Below are positions 48,985 through 57,814 of a stretch of 64,000 bases of DNA, piece by piece (the first letter of the stretch is position 1; every line of letters begins with the position of its first letter). Made by a program: the position numbers and the translations under genes. The notes below the pieces were generated by a model. It had not been told where the DNA came from. It did no database searches and was given only the letters and a program-made list of their open reading frames with translations. Source of the stretch: Paenibacillus sp. PK3_47 (GTDB lineage: Bacteria > Bacillota > Bacilli > Paenibacillales > Paenibacillaceae); NCBI RefSeq assembly GCF_023520895.1, contig NZ_CP026029.1:2852001-2916000 (forward strand), in the 5' to 3' direction.

Positions 48985-49142
48985 CGGGTACTTGAAGAAG
49001 AGGAAGCTTTTGTGGTTGGATTTTTGGAGGGATACCGATTTATAAAAGAGCTCCAAAGATTCGGTGGAGGTCAGACTCTGGTTTAGGAGAAACCATCATT
49101 TATGCTATAATAATAGTAATTATTTATCCGGAGGTGTCCAAG

Positions 49143-49400
49143 ATGCGATGGGATGAAGTTCAGGAGCGGTTTCCGAATGAATGGGTCGTTCTTGAGGCGA
49201 CTAAGGCTTATTCTAAGGAAGGCCAGCGTTATATTGAAGAAATGTCCGTAATCGACTCCTATGAGGACTCTACCAAAGCGTTGAAGCGGTATAGTGAATT
49301 GCATCAAGAAGACCCTCACAGAGAGTATTGTTTCTTTCACACCTCCCGTCCTGAGGTTGTAGCGCGAGAACGATATGTTGGTATAAGAGGGCCCAGATGA
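49143..49400 (+). CDS. Small protein paired with retropepsin-like protease
   Basis: An 85-residue acidic/basic mixed soluble protein (MRWDEVQERFPNEWVVLEA..., ending GIRGPR) that I do not recognise. The GTG at 49134 lies within GGAGG (49130-49134), so ATG 49143, eight bases after it, is chosen. It overlaps the next gene by four bases (ATGA), so both are surely translated together. A TATAAT-like -10 lies near 49105. A role as partner, substrate or inhibitor of the protease is possible but only inferred from coupling. Confidence 0.7.
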   Translation: MRWDEVQERFPNEWVVLEATKAYSKEGQRYIEEMSVIDSYEDSTKALKRYSELHQEDPHREYCFFHTSRPEVVARERYVGIRGPR

Positions 49401-49783
49401 AACTAACAGAAATTTATGGACTTCCCTTCATAAGCATAACTGTTGTATTTAGAGGGAAAGAATTAAAACTGGAGAAGGTATTGCTTGACACAGGCTCTGT
49501 CAGCACACTTTTAAATGCGGATATTGTGCAGGAGATTGGTATGGTCCCCGAAGGAAATGATATAGTTGATATTATTCGTGGTGTAGGTGGTGTGGAGTAT
49601 GTATACACCAAATGCTTGGACTTGATTATAGTCGATGAAGCTATACTTAAGGATTTTCAAGTGGAAATCGGGAACATGGATTATGGCATGGAAATCGACG
49701 GCGTCCTTGGGTTTAACTTCTTGAAACAAGCAAGATCCGTGATTGATACTGGAGAAATGCAATTGAAAACTAACATTTGCTAA
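49397..49783 (+). CDS. Retropepsin-like aspartic protease
   Basis: A 128-residue protein with the aspartic protease active-site signature LLDTGSVSTLLN (Asp near residue 31) and the hydrophobic companion motif DGVLGFNFLKQARSVIDTG near the end. One DTG per chain means it would have to work as a dimer, as retroviral-type proteases do. No signal peptide or membrane segment is visible, so it is cytosolic. It is translationally coupled to the small protein before it and followed by a terminator. No reverse transcriptase or gag-like gene is near, so it is not a retroelement. Confidence 0.78.
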   Translation: MKLTEIYGLPFISITVVFRGKELKLEKVLLDTGSVSTLLNADIVQEIGMVPEGNDIVDIIRGVGGVEYVYTKCLDLIIVDEAILKDFQVEIGNMDYGMEIDGVLGFNFLKQARSVIDTGEMQLKTNIC

Positions 49784-49809
49784 ACGACTATCCTTCACAA
49801 CTCCAGCAG

Positions 49810-49836
49810 AGACACCTTAACCGGTGTCTTTTTTCT
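49810..49836 (+). terminator. Terminator of the small-protein/protease pair
   Basis: AGACACC-TTAACC-GGTGTCT with a T run; same hairpin type as the ssrA terminator. Confidence 0.85.
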
Positions 49837-49961
49837 TTTAGAAAACCGAAGTTTATCCTCTCGAAAAAAAGAGATCATACGTTCGTAAAAAGTGTTTATT
49901 TTCATCAAATTTTGTGTATAATAAAAGCTGACTGACCAACTTATTCCAAAGGGGATGAAGA

Positions 49962-50382
49962 ATGATGTCAATCGGTTTGAACCCGTATTTTGTCTTTAAC
50001 GGAAATGCAAGAGAAGCTCTTCATTTTTATGAAAAAGTGCTGCGCGGGATCGTGGTGGGAATTATGACGTTCGGGGACTTACCGGAAAATCCGGATCATC
50101 CGCTGACCGATGAGACGAAGAACCTCATTATGCACGCGCATTTAAAAGTCGGTGACGCAGATCTCATGTTCTCTGATACTTTTCCGGGCACTTCGCATCA
50201 GGCGGACGGGGATACGGTTCAGATTGCCATCCATCCCACAGGAGATTTTTGCCGCATTGGAAGACGGTGGTCAAGCGGTTATGCCTCTGCAGAAAACGGA
50301 TTGGAGTCCTTTGTACGGAATTGTTAAGGACAAGTTCGGCGTTACTTTTCAGGTGAATGTCCATGTCCCGGGGGAGGAATGA
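49962..50382 (+). pseudogene. PhnB-like VOC family gene with frameshift
   Basis: The first frame from ATG 49962 codes a typical PhnB/3-demethylubiquinone-like VOC N-terminal half (PYFVFNGNAREALHFYEKVL, LMFSDTFPG) up to about residue 95 (VQIAIHP). The missing C-terminal half (ALEDGGQAVMPLQKTDW..., DKFGVTFQVN) continues in the next frame to a stop at 50380-50382. A small deletion near 50240-50250 therefore breaks the gene; the original frame ends at 50327. Sequencing error is possible. The start has AAGGGGATG upstream, and the next VOC gene begins three bases after the restored stop. Confidence 0.8.
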
Positions 50383-50385
50383 ACT

Positions 50386-51303
50386 GTGACAATTGCTAAT
50401 CAGACCATCGTTCCGCATATATGGTATGACAAAGACGCGGTGAAAGCAGCTAATTTTTACGCCTCTGTTTTCCCGGAATCCAAAGTTACGAGTGTTACTA
50501 CCCTTCACGATACACCGTCAGGCGACTGTGACCAGGTTTCTTTTGAAATATGGGGACAGAAATTTATGGCCATTAGTGCAGGGCCGTATTTTAAGTTAAA
50601 TCCTTCTGTATCTTTCTTCGTAAATTTTGATCCTTCACGCGATAAGGATGCAGCCGAGAAAATAGATGAGGTCTGGCACAAATTATCTGAGGGCGGCCAA
50701 GCCCTGATGCCGCTTGATAAGTATCCGTTCAGTGAGCGGTATGGCTGGATTCAGGATCAGTATGGCGTGTCCTGGCAGCTGATGCTTACGAATCCGGAGG
50801 GTGAGGAGCGGCCGGCTATCATTCCGTCTTTTTTGTTCGTAGGTGATCAATGTGGTAAGGCAGAGGAGGCTATGTCGCTCTATTTATCCGTATTTAAAAA
50901 TTCGCGGCAGGGTACGGTGGCCCGTTATCCTAAAGGCTCGGAGCCTGACCAGGAAGGAACGATTATGTTCGCTGACTTCATGCTCGAGAATCAGTGGTTC
51001 ACCGCCATGGACAGTGCGCATGAGCATAAATTCAGCTTCAACGGGGCGATCTCCTTTATGGTCAAATGCGATTCACAAGAGGAGATTGATCACTACTGGG
51101 ACAATCTGTCTGCCGTTCCCGAGGCGGAACAGTGCGGCTGGCTGAAAGATAAGTTCGGGGTGTCCTGGCAGATCGTACCTTCTGCGCTGGATGAGCTGCT
51201 CGGAAAAGGAACACCTGAGCAGAATGAGCGTGTGACGAAGGCTTTTATGCAGATGAAGAAGTTTGACCTTGCAGCATTGCATAAAGCTTATAAGGGCGAG
51301 TGA
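50386..51303 (+). CDS. Tandem-domain PhnB-like VOC family protein
   Basis: The 305-residue protein contains two successive VOC/3-demethylubiquinone-methyltransferase-like domains: residues about 5-135 (PHIWYDKDAVKAANFYASVFPES ... DQYGVSWQLM) and about 145-265 (PSFLFVGDQCGKAEEAMSLYLSVF ... DKFGVSWQIVP). Such PhnB-like proteins are widespread and mostly of unknown activity. The GTG start at 50386 follows GGGGAGG by eight bases and overlaps nothing. The broken one-domain VOC gene lies directly upstream. Confidence 0.85.
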   Translation: MTIANQTIVPHIWYDKDAVKAANFYASVFPESKVTSVTTLHDTPSGDCDQVSFEIWGQKFMAISAGPYFKLNPSVSFFVNFDPSRDKDAAEKIDEVWHKLSEGGQALMPLDKYPFSERYGWIQDQYGVSWQLMLTNPEGEERPAIIPSFLFVGDQCGKAEEAMSLYLSVFKNSRQGTVARYPKGSEPDQEGTIMFADFMLENQWFTAMDSAHEHKFSFNGAISFMVKCDSQEEIDHYWDNLSAVPEAEQCGWLKDKFGVSWQIVPSALDELLGKGTPEQNERVTKAFMQMKKFDLAALHKAYKGE

Positions 51304-51314
51304 GAGTGTAATTC

Positions 51315-51378
51315 TTGGGCGGGCCTCTCGGCTCTATATAGAGTGCATGCAGCAGACACCTTCAGAGGTGTCTTTTTT
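51315..51378 (+). pseudogene. Third, decayed copy of the ssrA 3' end plus terminator
   Basis: GGGCGGGCCTCTCGGCTC and the following bases up to the AGACACC...GGTGTCT hairpin (51354-51373) resemble the altered T arm, acceptor end and terminator of the partial copy at 48391, including its GGGCGGGC change, with more substitutions. Confidence 0.7.
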
Positions 51379-51544
51379 ATTCCCACAGATGTAATTAGAA
51401 AGCAAAGTTTCGAGTAATTAACCAGCAAGGCACTCGGCGGTACTCTCAGCCAACTTTCAGTTCGAAATAAGCTTGCTTTGAGAAAAGGTCTCTATACTAA
51501 TCGTATAAAACCTTTGGAAAGGAAGTGGTGTAGTATGCTGAAAC

Positions 51545-51810
51545 GAACCTATTAATGACTTGGAAATGCTAATGCTAACGGACCCCAGATCCGTTATTTT
51601 GCGCTAGAAGTGTGTTTAGAATCCCTAACGGACCCTAGATCCGTTATTTCATCTGAAAGGGCTTAATGTACCCACCATTTAGCAAAATAAAGGAACCACG
51701 TTCCGTTAGCGATGGAAACGGGGCGATTTTCGGCAAATAACGGACGCAGTGTCCGTTAGCGTGCGAAAGAGGATGAGGCATCTAACGGATGCAGCGTCCG
51801 CAGACATGGA
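51545..51810 (+). repeat. Dispersed AACGGA-palindrome element, copy B
   Basis: Matches copy A (33163-33427) over its whole length in the same orientation, with five AACGGA...TCCGTT-type palindromes, for example TAACGGACCCCAGATCCGTT at 51576. It begins right after a promoter-like TATACT, AAAGGAAG and ATG CTG AAA CGA, so it may have interrupted a gene after four codons. Confidence 0.8.
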
Positions 51811-51820
51811 TACACAGCAA

Positions 51821-51888
51821 AGAAACCCAAGACCATTGAAAGAGCTGGGTTTCTCAACTCTGAAGGCACCCTAAAGGGTGTCTTTTTT
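51821..51888 (+). terminator. Two hairpins, the second an ssrA-type terminator
   Basis: AGAAACCCA/TGGGTTTCT (51821-51854) is followed by GGCACCC-TAAA-GGGTGTC (51865-51882) and six T. No gene ends directly before them. Confidence 0.7.
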
Positions 51889-52124
51889 ATTTAAAAACTA
51901 TGTTTTAGACATTTCAGCTACTTTTAAACTGAAACACTGAAAGCGGTCTCAATTCTGCTTGTACCCCTCACTTTTGCTACAAAATCAAAAATGACAACAG
52001 AAATCAGTACCAATGATTTACAGGGAAATCGCTGGTGGACTACAATGCAGACACATCCTTGCCACAGTAAGAACGTCTATCATCGGTTTAGTCTATCCCT
52101 ACAAAAGCGAGGTGAATGCAATCT

Positions 52125-52161
52125 GGAAAGCGCTTCATGTTCATGTCTGTAAGCGCTTTAC
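52125..52161 (+). promoter_or_regulatory. Paired AAGCGCTT palindromes upstream of the rhamnogalacturonan lyase gene
   Basis: GGAAAGCGCTTC (52125-52136) and TGTAAGCGCTTTAC (52148-52161) are CG-centred palindromes 24 bases apart. The second fits most of the cre consensus; together they can also form a 9 bp hairpin. Control by CcpA or another LacI-family protein is likely. Confidence 0.5.
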
Positions 52162-52238
52162 TAAGGAGAAACCGGACAACGATCTTTTTTCGGCGGGACT
52201 GGCAGCTTCATGAATTGCTACTACGAGGAGTGAAATAA

Positions 52239-55200
52239 GTGAAGAGAAGGCTTAAAAGGTACATGTCTGCAGTTCTCACAGTTTCCATGGCTTTTATGCT
52301 TATGCCGCCGGTTGCTTTGGGCGCGGATGATAATGGCGGTGCGGTTTCTGCCGTATTGACACAGGTAGGACCTGTACTGGATTTTGAGAATGGCGAGCTG
52401 ACAGGGACTGTTGCCGGCGCTCCGGCAGCCACCGGTCCCGGATCCGTTACGGTAGCCGTTTATGAGTCCAATCACGTTCTTCGCGTTCAGCCTCCATCTG
52501 ATACGGATTCGAATGAAGCCAAACAGGCGAGTTTTTGGTGGACACTTCCTCTGGATAACGGAGATTATGATCTTAGCGGCAAAGACCAGGTTGAAGTAAG
52601 CTTTGACTGGTGGGCTGACATTACCCGTCCTGGCGCCAACTCACTGGATGTCCGTCTTAACGACGGTACGGACCAAGTCATAACGCTTCGGACCTCCGGA
52701 GGCGGAACGAGTGCAGACTCACCCGCGAATATATCTTATTACACCGGAAATATGAATGCCAGCAACGCTCCGGCAATAGGAACGGCCACTCCTGCACTGA
52801 ACGGGGTGCCACGTCTGACCAAACTTTCAGCAACCATGAAGGTGGATCTGCTCCATCAAGTGGCGGCAATCAGCGTTACAGACGGCGGTTCGATGGTATA
52901 CACCACGCCACAGCCCATAGCCATAGGCTCTGATCAGCTGACCAGCATAAGCATAGGCGCGAGCCGGGCAAGCGGACAAAACTGGGCAAGGTTTAATGCA
53001 GCTCCAGGCAAAGACTGGGATGAAAGTACCTATGGGATGCGCGTAGATAATATCATATTCAGGGCTGCTGCATCCGGTGGAGTAAAGCCGGTTATTAACC
53101 CGAATGAAATCATAATATCCCCAGCCTCTGCTGTGAATTTGGAATACGGCGAGGGCTCACTTGCAGACAAGCATTCCGCCACATTCAGCGCGGTGGTCAT
53201 GCCTGTTAATGCGACCGACAGGACGTTTACCTGGTCTATCAGCGATGAGAAGGTTGCCGCTATAGCCGTAAACGAGGATAACAGTGTAACTGTTACTGCA
53301 ATTGGTGCAGGTGATGCCACTCTTAAGGCTGTGTCCAACATGGACGGTTCCATTACGGACAGCGTTCCAATTCATGTAAAATATGTTCCGTCGATTAATG
53401 AACCTGCACCGGACTTTTCCGCTCTGTTAGCGGACGGGTACACGCAGGCGTTCGGGAGCAATTTTGCCGCTGGAGGTCCAGCTCCTTTATGGATATTTGC
53501 CGGCGGCCCGTATCATACGCTTGCGCGGGAGGATGCTCCCAAGGCCAACAATTATTTCAGATTTGACGCATCCGGTTCAGGCAACCGCGGGGGTAAGGGA
53601 GATTTACCGTATGCCGTTTCCGGCAGCAAGGTATATGTTAATTTAGATTGGAAGGTTCCTGCGGTCACCACGGTGCAAAATACGTTTAACCTGAGCTTCC
53701 AGGATGGAGCCGGTGTGCTGCTCAGTTTAAGAACAGGCACATATAACGGCGCAAGGACCATAGGTGCATTTGCCGGGAAATTACCGGGACCGACCGGACC
53801 CGATCCGGCTAATTTTTGGAGCAGTGACCGTTACCATGCGTTTACGTACAACGAGGTCAATAAATGGTATACGGTAGGCCTAGAGTTTGATTTTGATACG
53901 ATGCTAGCTACCGTTTCTCTTGTTCCCAGAGATGAGACCGGAGCGGTGCCGTCGGTGCTGACGGTTCCTTTTGAAGGAAGCCAGATCAGTTCGTTCGTCC
54001 TCACAGGTGAGCGCGCAGGCGGGAACAACGTGGGTATAGTGGATAATGGCATTGATAACTTATACTTCTTTACCAAGGAGCTTTCCCCGGACACGATTGT
54101 GGAAGTGCTGCCCTATGAATTTTTACCCGGGCGTCCTGTAACAGCCGACAGCAACACCTGGCAGAGCTGGTTCAAGACCGTTTATATTGGAGAGGTAGCG
54201 GATGAGTCGGGGCTTAACCTGCCGGAAACTGTTGAGGTTAAGCTGGCGGATGGTAATACAGCTGATGTAGAGGTAACCTGGGAATTAACAGAAGCCCCAT
54301 GGTCTACAGCAGACACAGAACTGGTGTATAACGGCGATAAGCAAGGCGTCTTCTCTTACGTGGGAACGCTTACGGGTATCCCTGAAGTAGCGGTCAACAG
54401 AATGGGCGTAAAGGCGAAGCTGTATATTGAGAACCGCCATAAAGACAGCATTACTTCCGAGCCGATCTCCATGGAGTGGCTGGACAGAGGGGTAGCAGCT
54501 GTTCCGGAAAAAAGCGGCGGCGGCATCCTGGTTACGTGGCGTTTGCTGTCTTCGGAGTATGACCAAGGCTTAACTTTTAACGTGTACAGAAACGGCGAGA
54601 AAATCAACACTTCACCTGTTACTGTACTGGATTATGTGGATGCAGGCGGTAAAACCGGTGACATCTACGAAGTAGAGACGGTAAACACCGGTGCTAGGAG
54701 CAAGCCTGCAGCGGCATGGGCTAATAATTACATCGATATTCCGCTGCAGCGGCCGGCAGACCGCGATAACCCGGCAGATGCTTACTCAGATTCTACTTTC
54801 GAGCGAATTACTTACACTGCTAACGATACCTCGGTAGCAGATGTTAACGGTGATGGACAATATGAGATTCTGGTGAAATGGTATCCGTCCCAGGCTCAAG
54901 ATCCGGGGCTTCCAAACAGGCATACCGGCGAGACAATCTTCGATGCCTACACCCTGGAAGGCAAGCTGCTGTGGAGAATCAACCTGGGTATCAATATCGT
55001 ATCCAGTGCGCATCACAGCCCGTTCAACTTCTATGATCTGGATCAGGACGGAAAAGCTGAGTTTACAGTGAAGACAGCAGACGGTACCAGGGGTTATCTT
55101 CCTAAAGCAGACGGTACAATTAATGACCTGACAGATACTCCTGCCTGGGTATTGGGCGACCCTGATGCGGTATGGGTAGGTGGCTTGCGTAATCCGGCAA

Positions 55201-57230
55201 AAGATAACCAGATCAACGATACGGCGCTTGGCAGAGTGGCGTCCGGTCCGGAAACCTTTACGGTATTTAACGGCGAAACCGGACAGCCTGTAGATACAGC
55301 CGATTATTTTGCACCGTACAGCATCAGCTCCAACTGGGGCGACAACAACAATAACCGCAGTGACCGTTTTAACGGGGCGGTAGCCTATATGCCGAAGAAT
55401 GGCGAGTATGGTGCGGAGCCCTATCCTACGGTGATAGAGGTGCGTGCTCACTACGGCCCGCAGTATGTTGCTGCCTATCAGTATATTGAAGGTAAAATTG
55501 TGGAGATCTGGACATTTACGCTAGCTGATTGGAATGCCGGCAGCAACCAGGGTAACCATAATGTACAGGTTGCCGACGTGGATTTTGACGGATATAACGA
55601 GGTTGTGCTTGGCGGCATCACGATAGACCAGGACGGAACGATCTTGTGGAGTACCAACGGCACGCGGGGAACGGCAGCAGCAGGCCATGGCGACGCGCTG
55701 CATGTAGCCGCGATGGTACCTGGAAGCGACGAGATTTATGTATTCCAGCCGCATGAATCCGGGCCTCCGGATAATGTGACCCTGGTCCGCGGCTCCACAG
55801 GAGAACCTGTGTGGACATATGCGGCTAACTTGGGCGATGTCGGACGCGGCGTTGCGGCAAATGTAACACCATTGCCGGGCTTCGAGGTGTGGGGAATAGG
55901 AACACCTATGTACAACATTGTGAGCGGTGAAGTCATTACAACCGAGGTAGGCGGCATTGGCGTTGCTAACAAGGCCCCTGTGAACTTCATTCTGTATTGG
56001 GATGGGGATCTGCTTAGCGAATTCTTTGACGGGCCTGATAACCTGAATTCGGCAGCTGCGCCATCGATCACGAAGTTTAATTATGACACTGCAACCGGAC
56101 AGAGTGAGCTTACTACGCTTCAGGCTTTGACCGGAACCTATTCCAACAACGGAACCAAAGCGAATCCAAGTCTTATCGCTGATATTTTCGGAGACTGGCG
56201 TGAGGAGGTTTTTGTCCGCACCAGTGACAATGAATCTTTAAGAATCTATACGTCGGACATCCCGACAGATAATGTAATTTATACGCTGATGCATGATCCG
56301 CAGTACCGTTTGGCGGCAAATTCGCAGAATGCTATGTACAATCAGCCGACACATCTAAGCTTCTACCTGGGTGAAGACATCCGTGGTGAAGTTCAGAATA
56401 AGCAGCTTCCGGTGCCAAACACCTACTATACTGTAGACGGCGATGATACAACGACACCAAATCCGGCACCGGTTCCGGCACCCAATCCGGTAACACCATC
56501 GATTCCGGCGCCAGGCCCCGGCAACACGACTACAGGTTCAGTTGCACCGGCAAATCCTAGCCCGGCAGCAGATACCGGTGCCTCAGTGCAGGTGCCGACT
56601 CCTGAGAAGCCGGTACTGAACAGTGCTATCGCTAATGCGGAGCAGATAAAGGCTAAGGTGGAACAAGCGCTGCAAGCGAATCCGCCGGTCAGCTTCTCCG
56701 ATGTACCAGTTACGCATTGGGCTGCTAAAGCTATCGGATATGCTTCGAGGCTCGGTATTGTCGAAGGCCAGCCTAATGGGGTATTCAAGGGTTCTGATAA
56801 TGTAACAAGGGCTGAATTTGCCGCGATGATTGTCCGTACATTAAGTATGGATACCTCAGGAGCGAACGGTTCCTTTTCCGACACGGATGGTCACTGGGCG
56901 GGGGCCTATATTCGTGCATTGCACCGCGCAGGTATTGTGAACGGTGCAGGCAATGGTACATTCAAGCCCAACCAGGAGATCACCCGCGCCGAGATGTCGG
57001 CAATCCTGGCCCGTGTGCTGAACATGAGCGCGGTTAACGGTTCACCGCAGTTCTCCGATATCAGCGGACATTGGGCTGCAGGCAATATTCAGCAGCTCAG
57101 CCAAGCAGGCATTGTGCAGGGTGTCAGCGACGGTAAGTTCGCACCAAACGACACTGCAACCCGCCATCAGTCCGTAACGATCATTATGCGGATGCTGAAC
57201 GTTGTGTTTGATCTGGAACTTGATTTGTAG
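52239..57230 (+). CDS. SLH-anchored rhamnogalacturonan lyase (PL11)
   Basis: The 1663-residue protein has a signal peptide (to about residue 30), two carbohydrate-binding-like beta-sandwich regions (about 45-290 and 390-630), an Ig-like Big domain between them (about 295-380, DRTFTWSISDEKVAAI), and a PL11 catalytic beta-propeller (about 760-1400) with many calcium-type loops: DVNGDGQYEI, DLDQDGKAEF, DVDFDGYNEV. PL11 enzymes (YesW/YesX of Bacillus) cleave the rhamnogalacturonan I backbone. A proline-rich linker (about 1405-1470) leads to three SLH domains (about 1485-1660), so the enzyme should be held on the cell wall rather than released. GTG 52239 follows GAGGAG by eight bases. The next degradative gene, a pectate lyase, is 2 kb downstream. 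Confidence 0.9.
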   Translation: MKRRLKRYMSAVLTVSMAFMLMPPVALGADDNGGAVSAVLTQVGPVLDFENGELTGTVAGAPAATGPGSVTVAVYESNHVLRVQPPSDTDSNEAKQASFWWTLPLDNGDYDLSGKDQVEVSFDWWADITRPGANSLDVRLNDGTDQVITLRTSGGGTSADSPANISYYTGNMNASNAPAIGTATPALNGVPRLTKLSATMKVDLLHQVAAISVTDGGSMVYTTPQPIAIGSDQLTSISIGASRASGQNWARFNAAPGKDWDESTYGMRVDNIIFRAAASGGVKPVINPNEIIISPASAVNLEYGEGSLADKHSATFSAVVMPVNATDRTFTWSISDEKVAAIAVNEDNSVTVTAIGAGDATLKAVSNMDGSITDSVPIHVKYVPSINEPAPDFSALLADGYTQAFGSNFAAGGPAPLWIFAGGPYHTLAREDAPKANNYFRFDASGSGNRGGKGDLPYAVSGSKVYVNLDWKVPAVTTVQNTFNLSFQDGAGVLLSLRTGTYNGARTIGAFAGKLPGPTGPDPANFWSSDRYHAFTYNEVNKWYTVGLEFDFDTMLATVSLVPRDETGAVPSVLTVPFEGSQISSFVLTGERAGGNNVGIVDNGIDNLYFFTKELSPDTIVEVLPYEFLPGRPVTADSNTWQSWFKTVYIGEVADESGLNLPETVEVKLADGNTADVEVTWELTEAPWSTADTELVYNGDKQGVFSYVGTLTGIPEVAVNRMGVKAKLYIENRHKDSITSEPISMEWLDRGVAAVPEKSGGGILVTWRLLSSEYDQGLTFNVYRNGEKINTSPVTVLDYVDAGGKTGDIYEVETVNTGARSKPAAAWANNYIDIPLQRPADRDNPADAYSDSTFERITYTANDTSVADVNGDGQYEILVKWYPSQAQDPGLPNRHTGETIFDAYTLEGKLLWRINLGINIVSSAHHSPFNFYDLDQDGKAEFTVKTADGTRGYLPKADGTINDLTDTPAWVLGDPDAVWVGGLRNPAKDNQINDTALGRVASGPETFTVFNGETGQPVDTADYFAPYSISSNWGDNNNNRSDRFNGAVAYMPKNGEYGAEPYPTVIEVRAHYGPQYVAAYQYIEGKIVEIWTFTLADWNAGSNQGNHNVQVADVDFDGYNEVVLGGITIDQDGTILWSTNGTRGTAAAGHGDALHVAAMVPGSDEIYVFQPHESGPPDNVTLVRGSTGEPVWTYAANLGDVGRGVAANVTPLPGFEVWGIGTPMYNIVSGEVITTEVGGIGVANKAPVNFILYWDGDLLSEFFDGPDNLNSAAAPSITKFNYDTATGQSELTTLQALTGTYSNNGTKANPSLIADIFGDWREEVFVRTSDNESLRIYTSDIPTDNVIYTLMHDPQYRLAANSQNAMYNQPTHLSFYLGEDIRGEVQNKQLPVPNTYYTVDGDDTTTPNPAPVPAPNPVTPSIPAPGPGNTTTGSVAPANPSPAADTGASVQVPTPEKPVLNSAIANAEQIKAKVEQALQANPPVSFSDVPVTHWAAKAIGYASRLGIVEGQPNGVFKGSDNVTRAEFAAMIVRTLSMDTSGANGSFSDTDGHWAGAYIRALHRAGIVNGAGNGTFKPNQEITRAEMSAILARVLNMSAVNGSPQFSDISGHWAAGNIQQLSQAGIVQGVSDGKFAPNDTATRHQSVTIIMRMLNVVFDLELDL

Positions 57231-57251
57231 ACAGTTATATTTATAATAATT

Positions 57252-57283
57252 AGCCTCCCGGCGTATGCCGGGAGGCTGTTTTT
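57252..57283 (+). terminator. Terminator after the rhamnogalacturonan lyase gene
   Basis: AGCCTCCCGGC-GTAT-GCCGGGAGGCT, then GTTTTTG. Confidence 0.92.
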
Positions 57284-57412
57284 GAGTCACCCTCATAGGA
57301 AAGATAACCAAAAACCAAGGCGAATTAATTAACATATGTATGTCACAATAGTTATGTGATCAGGTGTAAGAATGGGCGATTGTTATAATATCAAAAAGCC
57401 TGGAAGGAGAAG

Positions 57413-57656
57413 ATGAGAACCCTATGGTACTTATAGTTACAGTTCCTTGCGGCTTAGGAAAACAACAATTTCATATTTGATCGTTCAAGACAGTAAGCTG
57501 ATTCGGGTTAGCGGAGATGGAATTGAGCAGGAGCAGGAGCTTTTTCCTGAGCTCGCACAGCAACATTTTAAAAACAGCGATATTGTCATTGATTATGTTA
57601 TCTTAGGACAAGAGGGAATCGAAGAATACAGAATGGCATTGCCAGAAAGTCTTTAA
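57413..57656 (+). pseudogene. Small hypothetical gene with broken start
   Basis: GGAAGGAGAAG directly before ATG 57413 looks like a good start, but that frame stops after seven codons. A different frame from about 57447 encodes 66-69 residues (SYLIVQDSKLIRVSGDGIEQE ... YVILGQEGIEEYRMALPESL) and has no ribosome site of its own. A one-base indel near 57420-57445, or a sequencing error, would join them. The product is not recognised. Confidence 0.4.
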
Positions 57657-57814
57657 ATCTGGGTTCTGCTCTACACGAAAGAGGTTATCATCAAGAGAGA
57701 TCAGTTACGAGACTGCATGACAGCTTCAACCAAATTAGTTCCGCTTATTTGAGGTCAGTGATGATATAAGAGATAAGGAAGTCTTAATAGAGACTAAATT
57801 CAAAGGGGATCATA

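Noticed and set aside
49397-49783. Retrotransposon from the retropepsin-like gene
   Set aside because: No reverse transcriptase, integrase or gag-like frame on either side.
52013-52213. 66-codon frame upstream of the rhamnogalacturonan lyase gene
   Set aside because: It runs through the AAGCGCTT operator-like sites and has no ribosome site; better seen as promoter region.
47421-52238. Complete integrative element at ssrA
   Set aside because: No integrase, excisionase, replication or transfer gene is visible; only partial ssrA ends and small cargo remain.
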